In this document: positions 1 to 5,122 of the stretch, in pieces
Position numbering within the stretch: the first letter of the stretch is position 1
Layout: every line of letters starts with the position of its first letter
Assembly: GCA_022709485.1 (NCBI GenBank)
Contig: JAKLIS010000129.1
Location: forward strand, 1-5,122
Direction: 5' to 3'
DNA from: Elusimicrobiota bacterium
GTDB lineage: Bacteria > Elusimicrobiota > Elusimicrobia > F11
Length of the DNA stretch: 5,122 nucleotides
Notes under the pieces: generated by a model
Database searches by the model: none
What the model saw: the letters and a program-made list of their open reading frames with translations, nothing else
Told to the model about the DNA's origin: nothing
Translations under genes and position numbers: made by a program

Positions 1-258
1 GAAGATCCCATGGAAGAAAATTGGCCTGAACTGAAGAATATCGTCTTGGATGACGCCGAAACGGAGGAACGGGTCCTGTCCCCTTCCGGGCTGAAAAAAT
101 TCCAATTGGATTACGCCCGAAAAAACAAAACGTTAAAAGAAAACCGCGATCGGATGTTCGCCAAGATCAACATGGACAGAGTGAAATTTCAAACAGAGGG
201 AGATTACGTGAAACCTCTCCTGAATTTTTTTAGAGAAAGAGAGCGGCGATTTAGATGA
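1..258 (+). CDS. DUF58 domain-containing protein, C-terminal fragment
   Basis: This is the 3' end of a gene that starts before the window; the frame is open from base 1 (E-D-P before the first Met at base 10), so that Met is internal and not a start. The visible 85 residues match the usual DUF58 C-terminus: a D-P-x-E-x-x-x-P-E-L segment, a 'LDDAETEE' stretch corresponding to the family's D-A-E-T-G-E turn, a helical segment rich in Arg, Lys and Tyr, then 'EGDYVKPLLNFFRERERR', the family's closing (D)Y-x-x-P-L-x-x-F-F-x-x-R-x-R-R motif. It ends in TGA that overlaps the next ATG (ATGA). DUF58 proteins are usually encoded between moxR and batA and carry a degenerate VWA-like fold; their biochemical role is unclear. 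The family call rests on the C-terminal motif pattern and on the operon context. The VWA-like core itself is outside the window. Confidence 0.8.
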   Translation, partial: EDPMEENWPELKNIVLDDAETEERVLSPSGLKKFQLDYARKNKTLKENRDRMFAKINMDRVKFQTEGDYVKPLLNFFRERERRFR

Positions 259-1226
259 AAACGGCGAAATCAACAATAATTCTTTGGCTCGGCGGGGTTT
301 TCATGAGCTTTCTGCCGGCCGCCTTCTGTCAACCTTCCATCCAAATGCGCGTCGATGTGACCCCGAGGGAGATCACCATCGGCGATCCCATTTCTTACAA
401 AGCGGCCATTCAATATTCATCCCAAGTGGCCCCGGTTCCTTTACAGATATCCACCCAAACATTCGGCGAATTCGAGCTGTTGGATTACCGGGCTGGACAA
501 CCGGCTCCTGCGGGAGATCACAAATTTTCACTCACTCATCAATTTGTCGTGACCACCTTCTCAACGGGAACGCTGGCCATCCCGCCCCTCACGCTTTATT
601 TCGCGACCGCAGACGGCCAAATGGTCCAAGCCAACACGGAAGAAGTGAAAATTGTGGTCCAATCCCTCCTGGATAAATTCGGAGATGAGGGACAACTCCG
701 CCCTTTAAAGGGCTTATTTAATTTCAAATCTTATCTTTGGCTTTGGATTTTACTGGGAATTTTGGGAATTGGAGCGGGCGCTTTTTTCATTATTCGATGG
801 ATAAATTTAAAGCGGAAGGGAGGTGCGGAGCCGGCCGGACCGCCCCAACCCCCGGAGGTCATCGCGTGGACGGCTCTCCACGATTTGGAATTTTCCGGAC
901 TATTGGCGGATGGAAATATCAAGGAATTCTATATCCGGCTTTCCCAAATATTGAGGCAATACCTCGAAAACCGCTATCAAATTTTGGCTCTAGAAAGAAC
1001 CTCGACGGAACTCTTGTCTGAATTTAGGCGAATGAATTTGCCTCTCGATTTGTCCGGTGATCTTCGAACCACTCTCGAAACCGGAGACCTGGTTAAATTC
1101 GCCAAATTTACCCCCAATGATCAGGAGATTGAAGACGATTTGGGACGGGTGAAGAAAATTATCACGGTCACCACCCCTGAGAAAAAGCCCGCCGAAATTC
1201 CGGAGGAGGACAAAATACCAGTATGA
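255..1226 (+). CDS. BatD-like membrane-anchored protein with one Ig-like domain (DUF4381-type position)
   Basis: The 323-residue product has four visible parts. Residues 1-25 form a Sec signal sequence (Lys-rich start, hydrophobic I8-L20). Residues about 28-137 form a beta-rich Ig-like domain resembling BatD domains: it opens with 'VDVTPREITIGDPISYKAAI' and carries a strand ending T-x-x-x-G105-x-x-x-x-P-P. Residues about 159-182 are a transmembrane helix followed by R-W-I-N-L-K-R-K, so the rest should be cytoplasmic. Residues about 200-302 form a helical tail ('FYIRLSQILRQYLENRYQI', then T-S-T-E-L-L) like the cytoplasmic tails of BatD/DUF4381-type proteins. The gene overlaps both neighbours by four bases (ATGA). 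The likely role is an inner-membrane partner linking periplasmic Bat components to the cytoplasmic MoxR/DUF58 side; this is inferred from topology and position. Cys25 is not in a good lipobox (A-A-F-C), so a lipoprotein is unlikely. The start has only a weak purine-rich SD (about 235-243), consistent with coupling. Confidence 0.75.
   Translation: MKTAKSTIILWLGGVFMSFLPAAFCQPSIQMRVDVTPREITIGDPISYKAAIQYSSQVAPVPLQISTQTFGEFELLDYRAGQPAPAGDHKFSLTHQFVVTTFSTGTLAIPPLTLYFATADGQMVQANTEEVKIVVQSLLDKFGDEGQLRPLKGLFNFKSYLWLWILLGILGIGAGAFFIIRWINLKRKGGAEPAGPPQPPEVIAWTALHDLEFSGLLADGNIKEFYIRLSQILRQYLENRYQILALERTSTELLSEFRRMNLPLDLSGDLRTTLETGDLVKFAKFTPNDQEIEDDLGRVKKIITVTTPEKKPAEIPEEDKIPV
1202..1210 (+). promoter_or_regulatory. 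Shine-Dalgarno for batA
   Basis: GGAGGAGGA lies inside the end of the preceding gene, 12 bases before the ATG at 1223. It is a strong anti-16S match that supports this start, at slightly long spacing. Confidence 0.6.
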
Positions 1227-2218
1227 TTTTCGCCCATCCTCAATATCTATGGTTTCTATTGGTCGTTCCTTTTATGGGATTCTATCTCTATTATTTTCGG
1301 TCCCGGGACCTCCCTGGCTTTCGTTTTTCGGATATAAAAACGCTGGTGGGAAAAGGGGAAACGCCCACCCGGCATCCAGCGGTGCTCGCGCCGGGGATTT
1401 TGAGAATTTTGGCTGTCACCTTTCTCATATTGGCCCTGGCGCGGCCCCAAAAGGGGCTAAAGTCAGAGGAATTGACGACAAAAGCCACCGACATTATTGT
1501 CTGTCTCGATTCATCGCGCAGTATGCTGACCGTGGATTTTAAACCGGACAATCGATATACCGTCGCCAAACAAGTCGTGGGCGACTTCATTAAAGGCCGG
1601 GAAAATGATCGGATCGGCCTCGTTATTTTCGCCGTGAACGCCATCACCCAATGCCCGCTCACCAACGACTCCTCGGCTCTCTTGAATATTCTGGAATTTC
1701 TTCAAGTCGGCATTATTCCTCCGGATCAAACAGCCATCGGCCTCGGCATCGCCAATTCGGTGAACCGGCTCAAAAATTCCGCTGCGAAAAGCAAAGTGAT
1801 TATTCTTGTGACAGACGGAGCCAATAATGCCGGAGCCATTGATCCCATCACCGCCGCCAAAACCGCCGCCTCCTTTGGAATCAAAATTTACGCTATCGGC
1901 GCGGGCTCTCCCGAAGGAGGGATGATGCCTGTTCCCGATCCTGTCTTTGGCGAAAGAATGGTGCCGGTAAAAAGCGACTTGGACGAAGACACCCTTCTCC
2001 GGATTGCCTCCGAAACCGAAGGAAAATACTTTAGAGCCAAAACAGCCGGCGCTCTTAAATCTATTTTCCAAGAAATCGACAAGATGGAAAAAACGGATAT
2101 CAAAAAAAGAGAGTACGTCGATTACGAAGAACTTTACATTTGGTTTCTGCTTCCGGCCGCCTTCCTATTGTTGATTGAACTGATTCTTTCGAAAACAATT
2201 TTGAGGACCAATCCATGA
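1223..2218 (+). CDS. batA: BatA, VWA domain membrane protein
   Basis: The 331-residue length is typical for BatA. The N-terminus 'FAHPQYLWFLLVVP' resembles the family's F-x-x-P-x-x-L-W-L-L opening. Membrane spans lie at about 10-25, 52-73 and 304-322. A VWA domain occupies about 88-290 with an intact MIDAS metal site: D96-x-S98-x-S100, T170 in 'PDQTAIG', and D198 in 'LVTDG'. The family motif G-x-G-S-P-E-G (225-231) and the T-E-G-K-Y-F-R-A segment (265-272) follow. The loop between spans 1 and 2 is basic (R26, R28, R34, K39, K44, R50), which by the positive-inside rule places the VWA domain in the periplasm. VWA MIDAS domains bind protein ligands through a divalent metal; the Bat ligand is not known. 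It overlaps the genes on both sides by four bases. It is clearly paralogous to the VWA part of the next gene, and no key residue is missing. Confidence 0.93.
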   Translation: MIFAHPQYLWFLLVVPFMGFYLYYFRSRDLPGFRFSDIKTLVGKGETPTRHPAVLAPGILRILAVTFLILALARPQKGLKSEELTTKATDIIVCLDSSRSMLTVDFKPDNRYTVAKQVVGDFIKGRENDRIGLVIFAVNAITQCPLTNDSSALLNILEFLQVGIIPPDQTAIGLGIANSVNRLKNSAAKSKVIILVTDGANNAGAIDPITAAKTAASFGIKIYAIGAGSPEGGMMPVPDPVFGERMVPVKSDLDEDTLLRIASETEGKYFRAKTAGALKSIFQEIDKMEKTDIKKREYVDYEELYIWFLLPAAFLLLIELILSKTILRTNP

Positions 2219-3960
2219 TGAATTTCAGATATCCCTCCTCGTTTTTTCTTTTTCTTCCCTTTGCTTTTGTTATTTTTCTCTATATCTGGTCCCGATGGAA
2301 ACGCCAACGGGATCTCCTGAAATTGGGGGACTGGCGCCTGGTGAAGGAGCTTGTTCCCTTGGAGGGCTTAAGGCGGAGAAAAAAGAAAGACATTGTGAGT
2401 CTCGTGGGCCTTGCCTTTGTCATTTTGGCCGCCTGCGGCCCGCAATTCGGCTCCAAGCTTCAAGAAGTCCGTCATACGGGCGTGGACGTCTTTATTTGTC
2501 TCGACACCTCTCTCAGCATGCTGGCTGAAGATGTGCAACCCAACCGCCTGGACCATGCAAAGAGATCCCTTAAATTACTGGCCAGTAAACTTCAAGGGAA
2601 CCGGGTGGGAATTATCGCTTTCGCGGGGTACGCGGTCATTCAATGCCCTCTCACCATCGACACCGACGCCGTCCAAATGTTTCTGGACATTCTTGACACC
2701 AAAACCGTCCCGGACCAAGGCACCGCCATCGGCGACGCCATCCGGCTCGCCTTGAAGGGATTTAAAAAAGAAGACAAGTTCGGGAAAGCCGTTATTATTC
2801 TCACCGACGGCGAAGATCACAAATCGCAGCCGGAAGAGGCCGCCAAGATGGCGGCGGAGATGGGAGTGAATATTTTCGCCATTGGGATTGGCACTCCCAA
2901 AGGAGAAGTTATTAAAGACCGGGATGAACAAGGGAAAGTGGTGGCCTTTCATAAACATGAAGGGGAAATGGTGGTGAGCCGGCTGGACGACGCCCTTCTT
3001 TCACAAATTACGCAACTCACAGACGGAAAATATTTCCGTGCCAGCACCTCGGGGTCCGAAATTGACGAGATCGCCGGAATTTTAAACGGGTTTGATAAAA
3101 GGGAATTTGCGGCAAAAATTTACATGCGGCTTCAAGAACGCTTTGGGATTTTCGCCTTGATCGGCCTTTTACTCCTCTTAATCGAATTTTTCTTTGGTGA
3201 AAAACCCGGCCAGCTCCGCCGAATTTTGGATGAATTTAAGAACATCCAACTGCCCAAGAAGTGGGGAATTAAAGCGGGAATTATTATTTTGTCCCTCATT
3301 GTTTTTCAAGGATTCGCGCACGCCAACTTAAAAGAGCACGTCAGGCGGGGGAATAAATTGGTTAAAAACGGAGACTTGGCCGGCGCCCGGGTAGAATTTG
3401 AAAACGCCCAAATCGATAGTCCCGATGAGGCGTTCCTCTCGTACAATATCGCGGCCACCTATCTCATGGAAGGTAAATTCGACGAGGCTCAGAAATATTA
3501 TGAGAAAGCGACAGTGATGGCCAAAAACCCGGTCTTAAAATCTTACATTGCATACAACCAAGGCTACTTAAACTTCCTGAAGGGTGACCGGGACGGCGCG
3601 GTGGAAAAATTCAAAGAATGTCTCAAAATTAATCCCAAGGACATCGACGCAAAATATAATATCGAATACATCAAGGCGGGAAAAACGCCGAAACAGCCCT
3701 TCCAACCGCAGCCGCAAGGAGGGAAGCCCAATCAGGACAAAGATAAAGACTCCCAACAAGACAAAAAAGAAGGTTCAGGCGAGTCGCAACAGGATGAGAG
3801 CCAGAAAGAAGAACAAAAAAGCGATATGAGCAAAGAAGACGCGGAACGCGTTCTTCAAATGATCCAAGATGAAGAAGGGAAAAATTTAAAGAACGCGAAA
3901 CCCCTTTCCTCAGGGGCGAAGGAGAAAGAGAAAAATGAATCGACGGGCATGGATTGGTAA
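2215..3960 (+). CDS. batBC: BatB-BatC fusion: VWA domain plus TPR domain
   Basis: The 581 residues combine two normally separate Bat proteins. The BatB part (about 1-330) has spans at about 8-25, 60-76 and 308-327 and a VWA domain (about 88-295) with intact MIDAS: D97-T-S99-L-S101, T170 in 'DQGTAIG', D198 in 'ILTDGED'. It keeps the BatB signature 'AEDVQPNRLDHAK' and T-D-G-K-Y-F-R-A. The BatC part (about 347-581) opens with a signal-peptide-like segment ending A-H-A (368-370). About three TPR units follow (371-406, 407-440, 441-476, then a capping helix). Next comes a Gln/Lys/Glu/Asp-rich disordered stretch (about 495-540), then the BatC-type end 'SKEDAERVLQMIQDEE' and a terminal M-D-W. The very basic loops at 27-58 and 331-349 put the VWA and TPR modules in the periplasm. 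The start is the first of two adjacent ATGs (2215, 2218), with GAGGA at 2203-2207. The frame is continuous through the junction and has no credible internal start. TPRs probably scaffold partner proteins. Confidence 0.92.
   Translation: MMNFRYPSSFFLFLPFAFVIFLYIWSRWKRQRDLLKLGDWRLVKELVPLEGLRRRKKKDIVSLVGLAFVILAACGPQFGSKLQEVRHTGVDVFICLDTSLSMLAEDVQPNRLDHAKRSLKLLASKLQGNRVGIIAFAGYAVIQCPLTIDTDAVQMFLDILDTKTVPDQGTAIGDAIRLALKGFKKEDKFGKAVIILTDGEDHKSQPEEAAKMAAEMGVNIFAIGIGTPKGEVIKDRDEQGKVVAFHKHEGEMVVSRLDDALLSQITQLTDGKYFRASTSGSEIDEIAGILNGFDKREFAAKIYMRLQERFGIFALIGLLLLLIEFFFGEKPGQLRRILDEFKNIQLPKKWGIKAGIIILSLIVFQGFAHANLKEHVRRGNKLVKNGDLAGARVEFENAQIDSPDEAFLSYNIAATYLMEGKFDEAQKYYEKATVMAKNPVLKSYIAYNQGYLNFLKGDRDGAVEKFKECLKINPKDIDAKYNIEYIKAGKTPKQPFQPQPQGGKPNQDKDKDSQQDKKEGSGESQQDESQKEEQKSDMSKEDAERVLQMIQDEEGKNLKNAKPLSSGAKEKEKNESTGMDW
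3256..3324 (+). other. Internal signal-peptide-like segment at the BatB/BatC junction
   Basis: Residues 348-370 of the fusion read as K-K-W, then a hydrophobic core (I352-F367), then A-H-A before N371: the three-part layout of a Sec signal peptide with an Ala-x-Ala type I site. It seems to be the former N-terminus of a stand-alone BatC. It may act as a fourth membrane span, or be cut to release the TPR module. Which of these applies cannot be read from the sequence. Confidence 0.6.
3919..3924 (+). promoter_or_regulatory. Shine-Dalgarno for batD inside the 3' end of batBC
   Basis: AAGGAG lies 10 bases before the ATG at 3935. It supports that start even though it places the first 26 bases of batD inside the preceding gene. 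The resulting protein begins with a good signal peptide, which independently supports the start. Confidence 0.65.
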
Positions 3961-5104
3961 GCCTTTTATCGGGCTTCTTCTCGTCGGCCTGGCCATATCT
4001 TCGGCTCAAGCCGAGCCCAAAATTTCGGCCAGCGTGAGCGCTACCGAACTCTCGCTAAATGATTCCATCACGTTAAAAATAGAGATCTCCGGCGTTCAGC
4101 AAATTGACGGCATGCCCCAGCTTCAGATTCCCGGTTTTGTGGTTCAATCGGCGGGCCAAACCCAATCTTTTCAATGGATCAACGGCCAAACAAGCGCCCT
4201 CATCGCTTTTAACTATGTTCTCACCCCGACAAAAACCGGTCCCATCCAAATTCCCCCGCTCACGCTGAGCATCGGCGGGCAAAATTACTCCAGCGAACCG
4301 ATCAACATAGTCGTAACTCAGGGGTCCGCGACCCAAGGGTCAGCGACCCAAGGGTCCGCAGGAAGCCAAAGTCCGGCGCAGGGGGCCCCCTCGCAAGACC
4401 AAAAAGCCATGAACGTTCCCTCTGAAGGTTTAAAACCCGTGTTTATGTCGGCGGAAGTCGATAAACCCCGCGCTTACGTCGGAGATCAAATTCTTCTTTC
4501 AGTCAAATTCTTAAGACAACCCGGCGTCCAAATTGCCGCGCAACCCCAATATTCCCAGCCTGATTTAACCGGGTTCCTTGTTGAGCCGCTTAAACAGCAG
4601 GAATACACCACTTCCATCCAAGGCGTGGGTTATGTGGTCACGGAACTCAGGTACGCGCTATTTCCCACTTCGGAAGGAGAGTTCGCCATTGGAAGCGCAA
4701 ACATTGACTTGGCCCTGCGCCAAGCGTCCAATCCTTTTAATAGCGACAGTTTTTTTGAAAGCTTCTTTGGCCGGACTCAGCAGGTTCGGTTAAAAACCCG
4801 CCCGATTCCCATCACCATCAGAACCCTTCCCCTGGGAAAACCAGCCAATTTTTCCGGGGCTGTGGGGCGGTTTAAAATTTCGGCCAAAACCGATGCAACG
4901 GATTTTGAAGTGGGGAAACCGTTCAATGTCATCGTCAATGTCGAAGGGAAGGGGAATATTCGTTCACTCAAAGAACCATTTATTCCCGAGGTGAGCGCGT
5001 TAAAAAGATATGAATCGATTCCGAACACCACCGTCAACAATGACGGGAAATACATTTTCGGAAAAAAAGAATTCAAAATTTTGTTTATACCCCATTTCTC
5101 CTGA
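3935..5104 (+). CDS. batD: BatD, oxygen-tolerance family protein, apparently cut short by an in-frame TGA
   Basis: The product is 389 residues as read. A Sec signal peptide covers 1-26 (R3-R4, hydrophobic F11-I21, cleavage after A-Q-A, then E27). Three Ig-like, BatD-type domains follow. Domain 1 is about 27-127 and ends 'TGPIQIPPL' plus a strand. A Ser/Gln/Gly/Ala linker with a short tandem repeat spans 128-165. Domain 2 is about 167-297, opening 'EVDKPRAYVGDQILLSVKF' and containing a Phe/Ser-rich loop 'NPFNSDSFFESFFGR'. Domain 3 starts near 305 ('AVGRFKISAKTDATDFEVGK') and is incomplete. BatD proteins normally continue through further sequence to a C-terminal membrane span, which is absent here. 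The frame ends in the middle of a conserved strand motif ('FIPHFS' then TGA then QVLVPP), so the true protein is probably longer and the gene either carries a nonsense mutation or contains a sequence error. It would act in the periplasm with BatA and BatB/C. The family call is firm; the 3' end is not. Confidence 0.88.
   Translation: MNRRAWIGKPFIGLLLVGLAISSAQAEPKISASVSATELSLNDSITLKIEISGVQQIDGMPQLQIPGFVVQSAGQTQSFQWINGQTSALIAFNYVLTPTKTGPIQIPPLTLSIGGQNYSSEPINIVVTQGSATQGSATQGSAGSQSPAQGAPSQDQKAMNVPSEGLKPVFMSAEVDKPRAYVGDQILLSVKFLRQPGVQIAAQPQYSQPDLTGFLVEPLKQQEYTTSIQGVGYVVTELRYALFPTSEGEFAIGSANIDLALRQASNPFNSDSFFESFFGRTQQVRLKTRPIPITIRTLPLGKPANFSGAVGRFKISAKTDATDFEVGKPFNVIVNVEGKGNIRSLKEPFIPEVSALKRYESIPNTTVNNDGKYIFGKKEFKILFIPHFS
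4316..4360 (+). repeat. Three 15-base tandem repeats in batD (T-Q-G-S-A)x3
   Basis: Three in-frame 15-base units (4316-4330, 4331-4345, 4346-4360) each encode Thr-Gln-Gly-Ser-Ala, residues 128-142. Units differ by a few mostly third-position changes (ACT/ACC, CAG/CAA, TCC/TCA, GCG/GCA). They lie in the flexible linker between Ig-like domains 1 and 2. Unit number could vary between strains without shifting the frame. Confidence 0.85.
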
Positions 5105-5122
5105 CAAGTGCTGGTGCCGCCG
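5102..5122 (+). other. In-frame TGA plus continuing BatD-like frame to the window edge
   Basis: After TGA (5102-5104) the same frame reads Q-V-L-V-P-P to base 5122. With Gly at the TGA, the segment I-P-H-F-S-G-Q-V-L-V-P-P has the spacing P-x3-G-x4-P-P found in batD domain 1 (P98, G102, P107, P108). Only six codons are visible, so continuation beyond the window is an inference. Confidence 0.65.

Noticed and set aside
10..258. A free-standing 82-residue small gene starting at the ATG at base 10
   Set aside because: The frame is open to base 1 and the residues before the Met fit the DUF58 family pattern, so it is the tail of a larger gene.
318..332. Lipoprotein lipobox at Cys25 of the 255-1226 product
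   Set aside because: The residues before Cys are A-A-F; Phe at -1 does not fit the usual Gly/Ala/Ser, and the protein already has a membrane span.
1511..2071. Long minus-strand open frame opposite batA (186 codons)
   Set aside because: It is antisense to a well-supported VWA domain, is Gly/Phe/His-rich without recognisable motifs, and is explained by the codon pattern of the plus-strand gene.
2575..2958. Minus-strand open frame opposite the BatB VWA domain
   Set aside because: It is a shadow of the conserved MIDAS-bearing coding sequence and has no motif or start context of its own.
3226..3228. Separate start (TTG) for an independent BatC
   Set aside because: There is no Shine-Dalgarno upstream and no stop separating the two parts; the frame is continuous from BatB, so a fusion is simpler.
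5102..5104. TGA read as glycine genome-wide (genetic code 25, as in Gracilibacteria/SR1)
   Set aside because: The DUF58, 255-1226 and batA genes all end at TGA at their expected C-termini, in ATGA overlaps with the next start. A reassigned TGA would run those proteins on out of frame with their neighbours.
5102..5104. Selenocysteine at the TGA
   Set aside because: Domain-repeat spacing calls for Gly, not Cys/Sec. I know of no Sec-containing BatD, and too little downstream sequence is visible to look for a SECIS hairpin.

Overview
The window is one dense, single-direction (+ strand) gene block from a Bat ("aerotolerance"-type) operon, with no intergenic DNA. It begins inside the 3' end of a DUF58-family gene. 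It then runs through a membrane-anchored BatD-like protein, BatA (VWA domain), a BatB-BatC fusion (VWA domain plus TPRs) and BatD. This follows the widespread moxR - DUF58 - (BatD-like/DUF4381-like) - batA - batB - batC - batD order; a moxR AAA+ ATPase gene would be expected upstream of the window.

Layout: 1-258 DUF58 C-terminus; 255-1226 signal peptide, one Ig-like domain, one membrane span and a cytoplasmic helical tail; 1223-2218 BatA; 2215-3960 BatB fused to BatC; 3935-5104 BatD. Three junctions are 4-base ATGA overlaps and the fourth is a 26-base overlap with its own Shine-Dalgarno, so the genes are probably translationally coupled on one mRNA. No promoter or terminator is visible.

How the parts fit: charge distribution around the membrane spans puts both VWA domains, the BatC TPR region and the Ig-like domains of both BatD-like proteins in the periplasm. 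The tail of the 255-1226 protein and the DUF58 protein face the cytoplasm, where the MoxR ATPase would act. This suggests an envelope-spanning assembly linking a cytoplasmic AAA+ machine to periplasmic metal-dependent VWA adhesion modules. The exact function of Bat systems is not firmly established.

The most notable observation is at the 3' end. The BatD reading frame stops at a TGA (5102-5104) exactly where a conserved glycine of the Ig-like domain is expected, and the frame continues beyond it with family-like residues (QVLVPP). This looks like a GGA-to-TGA nonsense change, or a sequence error, rather than the natural end of the gene. A TGA=Gly code is unlikely because three other genes here end naturally at TGA.

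Organism: Sec signal peptides and periplasmic modules fit a diderm (Gram-negative-type) bacterium. Base composition looks roughly balanced by eye. The phylum cannot be fixed from this window; Bat operons with this kind of layout occur in Bacteroidota, spirochaetes, Bdellovibrio-like bacteria, Elusimicrobia/Omnitrophota-like lineages and others.
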